The translations under genes and the position numbers were made by a program. A stretch of 64,000 nucleotides of DNA. Source: Streptomyces hawaiiensis. GTDB taxonomy: Bacteria > Actinomycetota > Actinomycetes > Streptomycetales > Streptomycetaceae. Numbering within the stretch: the first letter of the stretch is position 1; each line of letters starts with the position of its first letter. The stretch spans positions 6,448,001 to 6,512,000 of the forward strand of contig NZ_CP021978.1 in the NCBI RefSeq assembly GCF_004803895.1. The letters are read 5' to 3'. Below are positions 8,156 to 15,674 of this stretch, piece by piece. The notes below the pieces were generated by a model. That model was not told the DNA's origin. It was given only the letters and a program-made list of their open reading frames with translations, and searched no databases.

Positions 8156-8575
8156 TTACACCACCGGCAGCCCGGCCCCCCGCCAAGCCTGGAACCCCCC
8201 GACCAGATCCGTGGCCCGGTGCAGTCCCAGTTGCTGCAAGGACTGGGCCGCCAGACTGGATGCGTAGCCTTCGTTGCAGATCACGACGATGCGCAGGGCG
8301 TGGCTCGTTGCCTCGGGGAGTCGGTGGCTGCCCCGGGGGTCGAGGCGCCACTCCAGTTCGTTGCGCTCGACGATGTGGGCGCCGGGGATGAGGCCGTCCC
8401 GTTCGCGCAGGGCGGCGTAGCGGATGTCGACCAGGAGCGCGTCGCCGGCCCGGGCGGCCTCGTACGCCTCCCGCGGTTCGATCCGCTCGTAGCCGGCCCG
8501 GACCCGCTCCAGCAACTCGTCGATGCCGAGAGGCGGTTGAGGGTCGCGGCCCGTCGGCCCGGGTGTGGTGCTCAC
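8156..8575 (-). CDS. Rhodanese-like domain protein
   Basis: A 139-residue single-domain rhodanese. The domain starts at REAYEAARAGDALLVDIRYAALRERDG (about residue 30), and the active-site loop is VVICNEGYASSLAAQSLQQLG, with the persulfide cysteine near residue 106. The loop motif CNEGYAS keeps the catalytic Cys, so sulfur transfer is plausible. The GTG start overlaps the stop of the cysteine dioxygenase gene (GTGA, 8572-8575), giving translational coupling. Together they suggest disposal of excess cysteine sulfur: the dioxygenase oxidises cysteine while the rhodanese handles sulfane sulfur. Confidence 0.9.
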   Translation of the reverse strand: MSTTPGPTGRDPQPPLGIDELLERVRAGYERIEPREAYEAARAGDALLVDIRYAALRERDGLIPGAHIVERNELEWRLDPRGSHRLPEATSHALRIVVICNEGYASSLAAQSLQQLGLHRATDLVGGFQAWRGAGLPVV

Positions 8576-9111
8576 TGCCAGTCCTCCGGTCGCTCGACCT
8601 GCTCGAGGCGCAGGATCGGACCGCTGCGGCTGTAGCGGCGGATCTGCGGCAGAGGCGGGTAGTAGGCGTGGACGGAGATCGCGTGCCGGTCGGGGGACTC
8701 GTTGAGCACCTCGTGGACGTGGTGCCGGCCGAAGGCCCGACCCTGACCGGCCCGCAGCCGGCGTTCCCGGTCCACGTCCTCGGTGAGTTCCAGGGTCTTC
8801 CAGCCGTCGGTGGGCAGCCGCGCGGCGAGCGAGTTCTCCTTGAGTTCGCCCGACGCGGTCAGGAAGGCGCCGACCGAGTCGGCGTGGTCGTGCCAGCCGG
8901 TGCCCGTGCCGGGCGGCCAGCCGATCAGCCAGGCCTCGCTGCCGCCGGGCCCGTCCAGCCGCACCCACGTACGGCCCTCGGGGTCGAGCGGCAAGGAGTC
9001 GATCAGCTCGCTGTCGGCGGCCGCGCGCCGGACGAAGTCGTAGAGGACGGCCTGCGTGGGAGCCGAACCGGCGGAGGAGACAGAGGGGGTCGCGGAAGGG
9101 GATACAGACAC
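8572..9111 (-). CDS. Cysteine dioxygenase family protein
   Basis: A 179-residue cupin of the bacterial cysteine dioxygenase family, which oxidises cysteine to cysteine sulfinate with non-haem Fe(II). The iron ligands are visible: two His in GTGWHDHADSVGAF (about residues 70-83) and the third in GRHHVHEVLN near residue 130; the HAISVHAYYPPL strand follows. The GTG at 9111 is chosen because AGGAC lies 8 bases upstream; the open frame to 9285 has no better start. It heads an operon with the rhodanese gene. A short cysteine-rich leader ORF and a promoter lie upstream, which suggests expression is tuned to cysteinyl-tRNA supply. Confidence 0.9.
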   Translation of the reverse strand: MSVSPSATPSVSSAGSAPTQAVLYDFVRRAAADSELIDSLPLDPEGRTWVRLDGPGGSEAWLIGWPPGTGTGWHDHADSVGAFLTASGELKENSLAARLPTDGWKTLELTEDVDRERRLRAGQGRAFGRHHVHEVLNESPDRHAISVHAYYPPLPQIRRYSRSGPILRLEQVERPEDWQ

Positions 9112-9209
9112 GAGTGCCGTCCTGAAGGTCCTGATGAAGGTTCGCGAGGAGGGCGCGGCAGCCGACGGACAGAGCGCGGCGCGCGCACAGAGGGAAGGGA
9201 AATGCGAAG

Positions 9210-9257
9210 TCAGCAGGACGGGCGACACACGCAGCCCGCATAGCGGAGGAGGTCCAT
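9210..9257 (-). CDS. Putative 15-residue cysteine leader peptide upstream of cysteine dioxygenase
   Basis: A short ORF encodes MDLLRYAGCVCRPSC followed by TGA, with three cysteines in the last seven residues, the last one directly before the stop. A strong Shine-Dalgarno sequence, GGAGGG, lies 5 bases before the ATG. The start codon sits at the centre of a perfect palindrome (GGTCCATATGGACC, 9251-9264), and GCGGAG upstream can pair with CTCCGC in codons 4-5, so the ribosome site is partly enclosed in a hairpin. It lies about 40 bases after a predicted transcription start and 98 bases before the dioxygenase GTG. Cysteine-rich leader ORFs acting as attenuators are known in mycobacteria; this one is inferred by position and content. 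Confidence 0.65.
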   Translation of the reverse strand: MDLLRYAGCVCRPSC

Positions 9258-9303
9258 ATGGACCCTCCGCCACAGGCGCACACAAGTGTCGGTCACGCAG
9301 CGG

Positions 9304-9332
9304 AGTACACCATGGCCGCCCGGACAGGTCAA
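9304..9332 (-). promoter_or_regulatory. Promoter of the cysteine leader-dioxygenase-rhodanese operon
   Basis: TTGACC (9332-9327), a 17-base spacer, then TGTACT (9309-9304), reading toward the leader ORF. The spacing is ideal for the housekeeping sigma factor; transcription would start near 9297. Confidence 0.6.
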
Positions 9333-9368
9333 CTCACTGTCACCATGCGGACGCACCGTGACAGTGAG
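9333..9368. repeat. 11-bp perfect inverted repeat abutting the cysteine-operon promoter
   Basis: CTCACTGTCAC (9333-9343) and GTGACAGTGAG (9358-9368) are perfect arms around a 14-base loop. One arm touches the -35 hexamer. It may be an operator, or the terminator of the FAD monooxygenase gene that ends at 9390. Confidence 0.6.
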
Positions 9369-9389
9369 CACATCACGCCGGGGCCGACG

Positions 9390-10997
9390 TCAGCGCGAGC
9401 CGGCCGAAGCACCGGCCTCGGCCTGCGCTTTCACCGGTCCGCCCACCACGGCCTCCGCCGCCGCGTACAGATCGGCCGGGCGTACTCCGCTCAGCGCGGT
9501 GACGAGGTGCCCGTCGGGGCGCACCAGGAGCACCGTGTGCGCGGCCGCTCCCGGATACTTTTCGGCGACGAGCAGCTCGGCGGGGTGCGGCAGTGCCGTG
9601 ACCGCCGCCGCGAGCTGCGGCATGATGCCCGCGCTGACCCAGTGCTTGCGCTCCCAGACGCCCGTGCCCGGCGCGATCAGCAGCACCAGCAGCGCGCCGC
9701 GGCCGAGCCGGTCCCGCAGCCGTACGAAGGTGCCGTCCTCCGCGGTGACCCGTACGTCGGTGACCGGTGCTCCGAGTGGCGTGTCGACCGGGGCCTGCCC
9801 TTCGAGGTGTCGGGGCGCGAGCGGCGAGTCGGCGTACGCCCCCGGCGCACCGAGCTGGCCGTACCCCAAGTGACCCTCCGTGAGGAGAGCATCGTGGCCC
9901 CGGGACGAGCCGGGGACGACGGCGCGCAGCCCTCCACCGCCGCGCAGCAGCGGCAGCGCCTGGTCGGCGGCGCGCAGCCGGGCGGCGACGACCGCCCGGC
10001 GTTCCGTCTGGTAGCTGTCGAGGAGCTCCTCGTGCGGCCCGTGGTGCCAGGCCAGGGCCAGTTTCCAGGCGAGGTTGTCGGCGTCCCGCAGGCCCTCGTC
10101 CAGCCCGTGCGTGCCCAGCGCGCCGAGCAGGTGGGCCGCGTCGCCGGCGAGGAACACACGGTCGGCGCGCCAGCGGCGGGCCAGCCGGTGGTGGACGGTG
10201 TGGACACCGGTGTCCAGCAGCTCGTACGGCGGTGTCGTGCCGCCCGCCCAGCCGGCCAGCGTCTCCCGGATACGGGTGAGCAGCAGTTCGGGTGTGACCA
10301 GGTCCTTGCCGGGTGGCAGGAGCCAGTCCAGGCGCCAGACGCCGTCCGGCAGCGGGCGCGCGGTGACTTCGCCGGCCGAGGGGCCGGACATGCGCCAGGG
10401 CGGCATACGGTGCAGCAACGCCTCGTCGTGCCAGGGCAGTTCCGTACGGAGCGCGGCGACGGCGTGACGTTCCACCGCCGTACGGCCCGGGAAGCGGATG
10501 TCCTGGATCTTGCGCACGGTCGAGCGGGGGCCGTCACAGCCGACCAGGTAACTGCCGCGCCACCATGTGCCCTTGGGGCCGCGGGTGTGGGCCGTGACGC
10601 CCGAGGACTCCTGTTCGACACCGTCGAGCCGGCTCTCCACCGCGACCTTGACGAGCCGTTCACCCGCGATGGCCGCGCGCAGGGCACCGGTCAGCACGTG
10701 CTGGGCGATGTGCAGGGGAGCCGGCTCACTGCCGTCGAAGACGATCTCGCGCATCACCTGCTTGCGCCGCATCGACCGCCATCCGGCCCAGTGCGCACCG
10801 GCTCGGGCGAGGGGCATGCCGGTCAGCCGTTCCACGAGGGCGGCGGTGTCCTCGCGCAGGACGACGGTGCGCGCCGCACGGGGTTCGTCCTTGCCCGGCC
10901 CCTCGTCGAGAACGACGCACGGCACCTCCTGACGCGCCAGCGCCAGGGCGAGCGTGAGCCCCACGGGCCCCGCTCCGACGATGATCACCGGGTCCAC
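9390..10997 (-). CDS. FAD-dependent aromatic-type monooxygenase
   Basis: A 535-residue flavoprotein monooxygenase (PheA/TfdB-like group). The N-terminal Rossmann motif is VIIVGAGPVGLTLALALARQEVPCVVLDE (residues 4-32); the DG motif is YLVGCDGPRSTVRK near residue 195; the second FAD motif is RVFLAGDAAHLLGALGTHGLDEGLRDADNLAWKLAL near residue 300. The C-terminal thioredoxin-like part is present. The substrate cannot be read from sequence. The GTG at 10997 is chosen because it starts just before the FAD motif, with CAGGGGG upstream; the open frame runs back to 11225, so ATG 11135 is an alternative. It is monocistronic between the glu terminator and the cysteine operon. Confidence 0.85.
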   Translation of the reverse strand: MDPVIIVGAGPVGLTLALALARQEVPCVVLDEGPGKDEPRAARTVVLREDTAALVERLTGMPLARAGAHWAGWRSMRRKQVMREIVFDGSEPAPLHIAQHVLTGALRAAIAGERLVKVAVESRLDGVEQESSGVTAHTRGPKGTWWRGSYLVGCDGPRSTVRKIQDIRFPGRTAVERHAVAALRTELPWHDEALLHRMPPWRMSGPSAGEVTARPLPDGVWRLDWLLPPGKDLVTPELLLTRIRETLAGWAGGTTPPYELLDTGVHTVHHRLARRWRADRVFLAGDAAHLLGALGTHGLDEGLRDADNLAWKLALAWHHGPHEELLDSYQTERRAVVAARLRAADQALPLLRGGGGLRAVVPGSSRGHDALLTEGHLGYGQLGAPGAYADSPLAPRHLEGQAPVDTPLGAPVTDVRVTAEDGTFVRLRDRLGRGALLVLLIAPGTGVWERKHWVSAGIMPQLAAAVTALPHPAELLVAEKYPGAAAHTVLLVRPDGHLVTALSGVRPADLYAAAEAVVGGPVKAQAEAGASAGSR

Positions 10998-11226
10998 GGC
11001 GCGGCGCCCCCTGCCCGCGGTGATGTCCTGAGAGACGTGGGTGAACAGGAAGTTGGAGCAGGGTGCACGATCACAGAACGTATGCAACCCATTGCCGGTG
11101 CTTGCGTCAAGTGACCGGCGGCCGGTGGCGATCATGCCCCGCACCCAAGGGTAGCCGGGCGACACTCTCGTCACTTGATGGGGTGTCAAGGGGTGGTCGA
11201 AGCCGGATGGCTCATGGCTAGGCATG

Positions 11227-11260
11227 ACCGTGGCCCGCCGGTTCCCCGGCGGGCCACGGT
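11227..11260. terminator. Strong terminator hairpin downstream of gluD
   Basis: A perfect 15-bp stem: ACCGTGGCCCGCCGG (11227-11241) and its complement (11246-11260), with a TTCC loop. It lies 19 bases after gluD and between gluD and the FAD monooxygenase start region. Confidence 0.85.
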
Positions 11261-11279
11261 AACAGCGGTTGGCGGGCCG

Positions 11280-12188
11280 TCAGATCGAGCCGCCGGCACC
11301 GGTGCCGTAGGTGCCACCCACCTCGGCCGCGTTCACGTCGTCGACCTTGTCGGCGCCGAGAACAGCACCCGTGCTGCGCTTGCTCCGGCGCAGCCTGCGC
11401 TCCAGCCAGGAGGCGAAAGTCGTGAGGATGAAGTTCAGCACGATGAAGATGACCGCCACCACGATGAAGCTGGGGATGACGTTCGCGTAGTTGGCCGCGA
11501 GGGTGCTGCGCGTGTTGAGCAGCTCGGTGAACCCGAGCATCACGCCGCCCAGCGCGGTGTCCTTCACGATGACGACCAGCTGGCTGACGATGGCCGGCAG
11601 CATGGCGGTGACGGCCTGCGGGAGCAGGATGCTCGACATCGTCTGGCTCTTGCGCAGACCGACCGCCATGGCGGCCTCCGACTGTCCCTTGGGCAGGGAC
11701 AGGATGCCGGCGCGTACGATCTCGGCGAGGACCGAGGCGTTGTAGAGCACCAGGCCGGTGACCACCGCGTACAGGGGCCGCTCATCACTGGGGATTCCCG
11801 TGGAGCGGACATAGAACTCGTTGGCGAACAGCATCAGCAGCAGTACGGGGATCGCCCGGAAGAATTCGACCACCGCACCGGCCGGGATGCGCACCCAGCG
11901 GTGGTCGGACATGCGTGCGATGCCGAGGACGGCGCCCAGCGGAAGGGCGATGACCATGGAGAGGGCCGCAGCCTTCAGGGTGTCAGCCAGGCCCGGCAGC
12001 AGGTACGTCGTCCACGCTTCGGACGTGGTGAACGGCTTCCACAGGGACCACTCCAGCTGGCCCTTGTCGTCCATGGTCTGCCAGACCCACCACAGCAGCA
12101 GGGCGAGCAGGACGAAGAAGACCACCGAGAAGAGCACGTTGCGCCGCTTGGCCCGGGGGCCGGGGGCGTCGTAGAGGACGGACGTCAT
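11280..12188 (-). CDS. gluD: Glutamate ABC transporter permease GluD
   Basis: A 302-residue inner-membrane permease of the polar amino-acid ABC family. The EAA loop is EIVRAGILSLPKGQSEAAMAVGLRKSQTMSSILLPQA (about residues 155-190), which docks the ATPase. Five or so hydrophobic helices are visible, and a 40-residue charged C-terminal tail follows. It starts with ATGA overlapping the gluC stop, so the two permeases are coupled. The order gluA-gluB-gluC-gluD next to a two-component system matches the known glutamate uptake locus of Streptomyces. Confidence 0.93.
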   Translation of the reverse strand: MTSVLYDAPGPRAKRRNVLFSVVFFVLLALLLWWVWQTMDDKGQLEWSLWKPFTTSEAWTTYLLPGLADTLKAAALSMVIALPLGAVLGIARMSDHRWVRIPAGAVVEFFRAIPVLLLMLFANEFYVRSTGIPSDERPLYAVVTGLVLYNASVLAEIVRAGILSLPKGQSEAAMAVGLRKSQTMSSILLPQAVTAMLPAIVSQLVVIVKDTALGGVMLGFTELLNTRSTLAANYANVIPSFIVVAVIFIVLNFILTTFASWLERRLRRSKRSTGAVLGADKVDDVNAAEVGGTYGTGAGGSI

Positions 12189-12862
12189 CGCTTCACCGCC
12201 AGTCGCTTGCTCAGCCAGCCGAGGAGCAGGCCGGTGGGCAGGGTCAGTACCACGAAACCGAAGGCGAAGATCGCGCCGATGAGCAGCGTCTGTGCCTCGT
12301 TCTCGATCATTTCCTTCATCAGGAGGGCGGCCTCCGCCACGCCGATCGCGGCCGCCACGGTGGTGTTCTTGGTCAACGCGATGAGCACGTTGGCCAGCGG
12401 TCCGATGACGGAGCGGAACGCCTGCGGCAACACGACGAGCCGCAGGATCTGGCTGAAGCTCAGCCCGATGGCACGGGCCGCCTCCGCCTGTCCGACAGGC
12501 ACGGTGTTGATGCCGGAGCGGATCGCCTCGCAGACGAAGGCCGCGGTGTAGGCGACGAGGCCGAGGACCGCCAAGCGGAACGCCTTGGCTTCGAAGTCGT
12601 CGGGTGCGCCCATCGTCACGCCGAAGATGTTGGCGAGGCCGAGCGAGGTGAAGACGATGATGACGGTGAGAGGGATGTTCCGGACGATGTTCACGTAGGC
12701 GGTGCCGAACCCGCGCATCAGTGGAACCGGGCTGACCCGCATAGCGGCCAGCATGGTGCCCCAGATCAGTGATCCGATGGCCGAGAGGACGGTGAGCTGC
12801 ACCGTGACCCAGAAGGCACCCAGCAGGGTCGGGTCGTCATAGTCAGATAGAAAGTCGAACAC
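12185..12862 (-). CDS. gluC: Glutamate ABC transporter permease GluC
   Basis: A 225-residue permease, slightly shorter than GluD, with the His/Glu/Gln/Arg TM1-type opening LGAFWVTVQLTVLSAIGSLIWGTMLAAMRVSP and the EAA loop EAIRSGINTVPVGQAEAARAIGLSFSQILRLVVLPQA (about residues 112-148). It pairs with GluD to form the transmembrane channel for glutamate. The GTG start follows a 132-bp gap after gluB that contains two hairpins, which may lower its expression relative to the binding protein. Confidence 0.93.
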   Translation of the reverse strand: MFDFLSDYDDPTLLGAFWVTVQLTVLSAIGSLIWGTMLAAMRVSPVPLMRGFGTAYVNIVRNIPLTVIIVFTSLGLANIFGVTMGAPDDFEAKAFRLAVLGLVAYTAAFVCEAIRSGINTVPVGQAEAARAIGLSFSQILRLVVLPQAFRSVIGPLANVLIALTKNTTVAAAIGVAEAALLMKEMIENEAQTLLIGAIFAFGFVVLTLPTGLLLGWLSKRLAVKR

Positions 12863-12908
12863 GATCTCCCGCGCTTCCGGGTGTGTGGCTTGGACAGCGG
12901 ACGTGCCG

Positions 12909-12974
12909 CGCCGCCGCCGGAGGAGCGAGAGGCGGCGGCGCGCCTGCGGATCCCCGCTGTGATGGCGGGGATCC
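12909..12974 (-). terminator. Two intercistronic hairpins between gluB and gluC
   Basis: GCGCCGCCGCC (12909-12919) pairs with GGCGGCGGCGC (12931-12941), and GGATCCCCGC (12948-12957) with GCGGGGATCC (12965-12974). Such structures often act as partial terminators or RNA stabilisers after a binding-protein gene. Confidence 0.6.
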
Positions 12975-12994
12975 TGCGTCGGCGGAGTCCCGCC

Positions 12995-13837
12995 TTACTG
13001 GACGATCTGGCCGATCTTCGGGGCCGGCTCGTTCTTGTAGTTCGCCGGCCCGAAGTTGTCCTTGACGGCCTTTTCCCAGGCGCCGTCGCTGACCATCTTC
13101 TCCAGCGCGTCGTTGATCTTGTTCACGGTCGCGGTGTCGCCCTTCTTCACACCGATGCCGTAGTTCTCGTTGCTCAGCTTGAGCCCGGTGAGCTTGAACT
13201 GCCCCTTGTACTGGTCCTGCGCCGCGAAGCCGGCGAGGATCGCGTCGTCCGTGGTCAGGGCGTCGAGCTGGTCGCTCTGCAGACCCGCGATGCACTCCGA
13301 GTAGCCGCCGAGCTGCTGGAGCTGGGCCTTCGGCGCAATCTTGTCCCTGACGTTCTGAGCCGAGGTGGAACCGGTCACCGAGCACAGCTTCTTGCCGTTG
13401 AGGTCCGTGCCCTCCTTGATGTCCGAGTCCGCCGTCACGAGCAGGTCCTGGTGGGCCAGCAGGTACGGGCCGGCGAAGTCGACCTTCTGCTTGCGCTCGT
13501 CGGTGATCGAGTAGGTGGCCGCGATCATCTTCACGTCACCGCGAGCCAGCGCGTTCTCACGGTCGGCGCTCTTGGTCTCGACCCACTCGATCTGGTTGGG
13601 CTCGTAGCCCAGTTCCTTGGCCACGTACGTCGCCACGTCCACGTCGAAGCCGGAGAAGGAACCGTCGGGCTCCTTCAGGCCGAGACCCGGCTGGTCGTAC
13701 TTGATGCCGATCTTGATCTTGTCGCCGCCTCCGGAGCCGGAACCGTTGGAGTCACCGTCGCCGCCACCGCAGGCGGTGGCGGTCAGGGCGAGGACGAGAG
13801 CGGTGGCGGCCGCGGCGGAGACCTTGCGGAGCTTCAT
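12995..13837 (-). CDS. gluB: Glutamate-binding lipoprotein GluB
   Basis: A 280-residue extracellular solute-binding protein of family 3. The signal peptide MKLRKVSAAAATALVLALTA ends at a lipobox (TAC, Cys 23), followed by a Gly/Ser/Asp linker, so it is membrane-anchored. The family motif GSFSGFDVDVATYVAKELGY and the specificity loop YSITDERKQKVDFAGPYL are clear. It delivers glutamate to GluC/GluD. The ATG at 13837 is preferred over 13846 because AAAGGA lies at the right distance. It follows gluA by 74 bp. Confidence 0.93.
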   Translation of the reverse strand: MKLRKVSAAAATALVLALTATACGGGDGDSNGSGSGGGDKIKIGIKYDQPGLGLKEPDGSFSGFDVDVATYVAKELGYEPNQIEWVETKSADRENALARGDVKMIAATYSITDERKQKVDFAGPYLLAHQDLLVTADSDIKEGTDLNGKKLCSVTGSTSAQNVRDKIAPKAQLQQLGGYSECIAGLQSDQLDALTTDDAILAGFAAQDQYKGQFKLTGLKLSNENYGIGVKKGDTATVNKINDALEKMVSDGAWEKAVKDNFGPANYKNEPAPKIGQIVQ

Positions 13838-13911
13838 TGTGAACATCCTTTGCCGTGAAGAGAAAACCGTCGTTGCGGGTGACGCGGATCGTCGCGGGCG
13901 CGACGCGCGCC

Positions 13912-14688
13912 TCAGTGGTGCAGGATCTTCGACAGGAAGTCCTTGGCACGATCGCTGCGCGGATTGCTGAAGAACTGGTCGGGCGCAGCCTCCTCGACGA
14001 TTCGGCCGTCCGCCATGAACACCACGCGGTTTGCGGCCGATCGTGCGAAACCCATCTCATGGGTGACGACGATCATGGTCATGCCGTCGCGGGCGAGCTG
14101 CTGCATGACCTCCAGCACCTCGTTGATCATCTCGGGGTCGAGCGCGGAGGTCGGCTCGTCGAAGAGCATCACCTTCGGCTCCATGGCCAGCGCCCGGGCG
14201 ATGGCGACGCGCTGCTGCTGGCCGCCGGAGAGCTGAGCCGGGTACTTCTCGGCCTGCGCGCTCACGCCGACCCGGTCGAGCAGGGCCCGGGCCCGCTCCT
14301 CGGCGGCCTTCTTGTCCTTCTTGCGGACCTTGATCTGGCCGAGCATCACGTTCTCGAGCACGGTCTTGTGCGCGAAGAGGTTGAAGGACTGGAAGACCAT
14401 TCCGACGTCGGCGCGCAGCTTCGCGAGTGCCTTGCCCTCGGCGGGCAGCGGCTTGCCGTCGATGGTGATCGTGCCGGAGTCGGTCGTCTCCAGGCGGTTG
14501 ATGGTGCGGCACAGGGTGGACTTGCCGGACCCGGAGGGCCCGATGACCACGACGACTTCACCGCGGGCGATCGTCAGGTCGATGTCCTGGAGTACGTGCA
14601 ACGCGCCGAAGTGCTTGTTGACGCTCTTCAGGACGACCAGTTCTCCGGTCGCGGCCACATCTTCCTTGGCCACCGATACTTCGGTCAT
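13912..14688 (-). CDS. gluA: Glutamate ABC transporter ATPase GluA
   Basis: A 258-residue ATPase. Walker A is GPSGSGKST (about residues 49-57), the Q-loop is VFQSFNLFAH, the signature is LSGGQQQR, Walker B is VMLFDEPTSALD and the H-loop is VVTHE; all are intact. It powers the GluBCD transporter and heads the operon. The promoter region is shared with the divergent gluR gene and holds several repeats that could bind GluR. Confidence 0.95.
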   Translation of the reverse strand: MTEVSVAKEDVAATGELVVLKSVNKHFGALHVLQDIDLTIARGEVVVVIGPSGSGKSTLCRTINRLETTDSGTITIDGKPLPAEGKALAKLRADVGMVFQSFNLFAHKTVLENVMLGQIKVRKKDKKAAEERARALLDRVGVSAQAEKYPAQLSGGQQQRVAIARALAMEPKVMLFDEPTSALDPEMINEVLEVMQQLARDGMTMIVVTHEMGFARSAANRVVFMADGRIVEEAAPDQFFSNPRSDRAKDFLSKILHH

Positions 14689-14755
14689 CGCTCTCAGGCT
14701 CCGTCCTCCTCGGTTTCGGAGGACAGTAGTAACCCTCTACGACCTGCGTCATTAC

Positions 14756-14773
14756 ATCTGAGGGGAATCTGAG
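14756..14773. promoter_or_regulatory. Direct repeat ATCTGAG-N4-ATCTGAG, candidate GluR site
   Basis: ATCTGAG occurs at 14756 and 14767, an 11-bp period. Tandem 7-bp repeats one helical turn apart are the usual binding pattern of OmpR-family regulators, and the site lies about 70-85 bp upstream of gluA. Confidence 0.45.
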
Positions 14774-14781
14774 CATCACGA

Positions 14782-14805
14782 TCCGATAGCAATCGGACAC
14801 GTGTC
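14782..14805. promoter_or_regulatory. Overlapping palindromes between gluA and gluR
   Basis: TCCGAT-AGCA-ATCGGA (14782-14797) is a perfect inverted repeat, and GACACGTGTC (14796-14805) is a 10-bp palindrome that overlaps its end. Possible operator(s) in the divergent promoter region. Confidence 0.45.
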
Positions 14806-14906
14806 GTAGCACTTCGGAGCAGCGCTCATACCAGCCGGGTAACGGAAGCTCTCCGCAACCGGAACCCTCTTGACGCCGTCCTCATCCATCAGCGTGACTG
14901 CACAAG

Positions 14907-14932
14907 GTGCACGCGCGCGCGTGCACGCTTTT
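14907..14932 (+). terminator. 20-bp perfect palindrome followed by T-run upstream of gluR
   Basis: GTGCACGCGC and GCGCGTGCAC (14907-14926) form a perfect palindrome, followed by GC and TTTTTT. This looks like an intrinsic terminator or attenuator in the gluR leader, about 50 bp before its start; it could also be an operator. Confidence 0.5.
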
Positions 14933-14978
14933 TTGTACACATCCAGATCGTACGACCAGTGAACCGAAGGGGGACCGG

Positions 14979-15665
14979 GTGAGACTGTTGCTCGTCGAGG
15001 ACGACAACCATGTCGCCGCCGCCCTGTCGGCGGTTCTGGCGCGGCACGGGTTCGATGTCACGCACGCGCGCAGCGGTGAGGAGGCCCTCCAGGCGCTCGT
15101 TCCCGAGAGCGACTGCTTCGGTGTCGTCCTCCTCGACCTCGGCCTGCCCGACCAGGACGGATACGAGGTCTGCGGCAAGATCCGCAAGCGCACCAGCACT
15201 CCGGTGATCATGGTCACGGCCCGCTCCGACGTGCGCTCCCGCATCCACGGTCTCAACCTCGGCGCCGACGATTACGTGGTGAAGCCCTACGACACGGGGG
15301 AGCTGCTCGCCCGCATCCACGCCGTGAGCCGGCGGAACTCCCACGAGGACACCTCCAGCGGCATCGAGACCGAGCTGCGACTGGGCCCCGTGCATATCGA
15401 GCTGCCCACGCGCCGGGTCAGCGTGGACGGGGCGGTGATCCAGCTGACCCGCAAGGAGTTCGACCTGCTGGCCCTGCTCGCGCAGCGGCCCGGCGTGGTC
15501 TTCCGCCGGGAGCAGATCATCAGCGAGGTGTGGCGGACCAGCTGGGAAGGGACCGGCCGCACTCTGGAGGTGCACGTCGCGTCCCTGCGCGCCAAGCTGC
15601 GGATGCCGGCCCTCATCGAGACCGTACGCGGAGTCGGCTACCGGCTCGTCGCGCCCGCCGGATAG
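14979..15665 (+). CDS. gluR: Response regulator GluR (OmpR family)
   Basis: A 228-residue response regulator. The receiver domain starts VRLLLVEDDNH (acidic pair at residues 8-9), the phospho-acceptor Asp is in VVLLDLGLPDQDGYE (about residue 52), and the conserved Lys is in DDYVVKPYD near residue 104. The C-terminal winged helix has the OmpR/PhoB pattern LTRKEFDLLALLAQRPGVVFRREQII. The GTG at 14979 is set by GAAGGGGGACCGG upstream and removes a spurious extension. It lies next to and divergent from gluABCD and just before a histidine kinase, matching the GluR-GluK system reported to respond to extracellular glutamate in S. coelicolor. Confidence 0.92.
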   Translation: MRLLLVEDDNHVAAALSAVLARHGFDVTHARSGEEALQALVPESDCFGVVLLDLGLPDQDGYEVCGKIRKRTSTPVIMVTARSDVRSRIHGLNLGADDYVVKPYDTGELLARIHAVSRRNSHEDTSSGIETELRLGPVHIELPTRRVSVDGAVIQLTRKEFDLLALLAQRPGVVFRREQIISEVWRTSWEGTGRTLEVHVASLRAKLRMPALIETVRGVGYRLVAPAG

Positions 15666-15674
15666 CGGGGCCGG

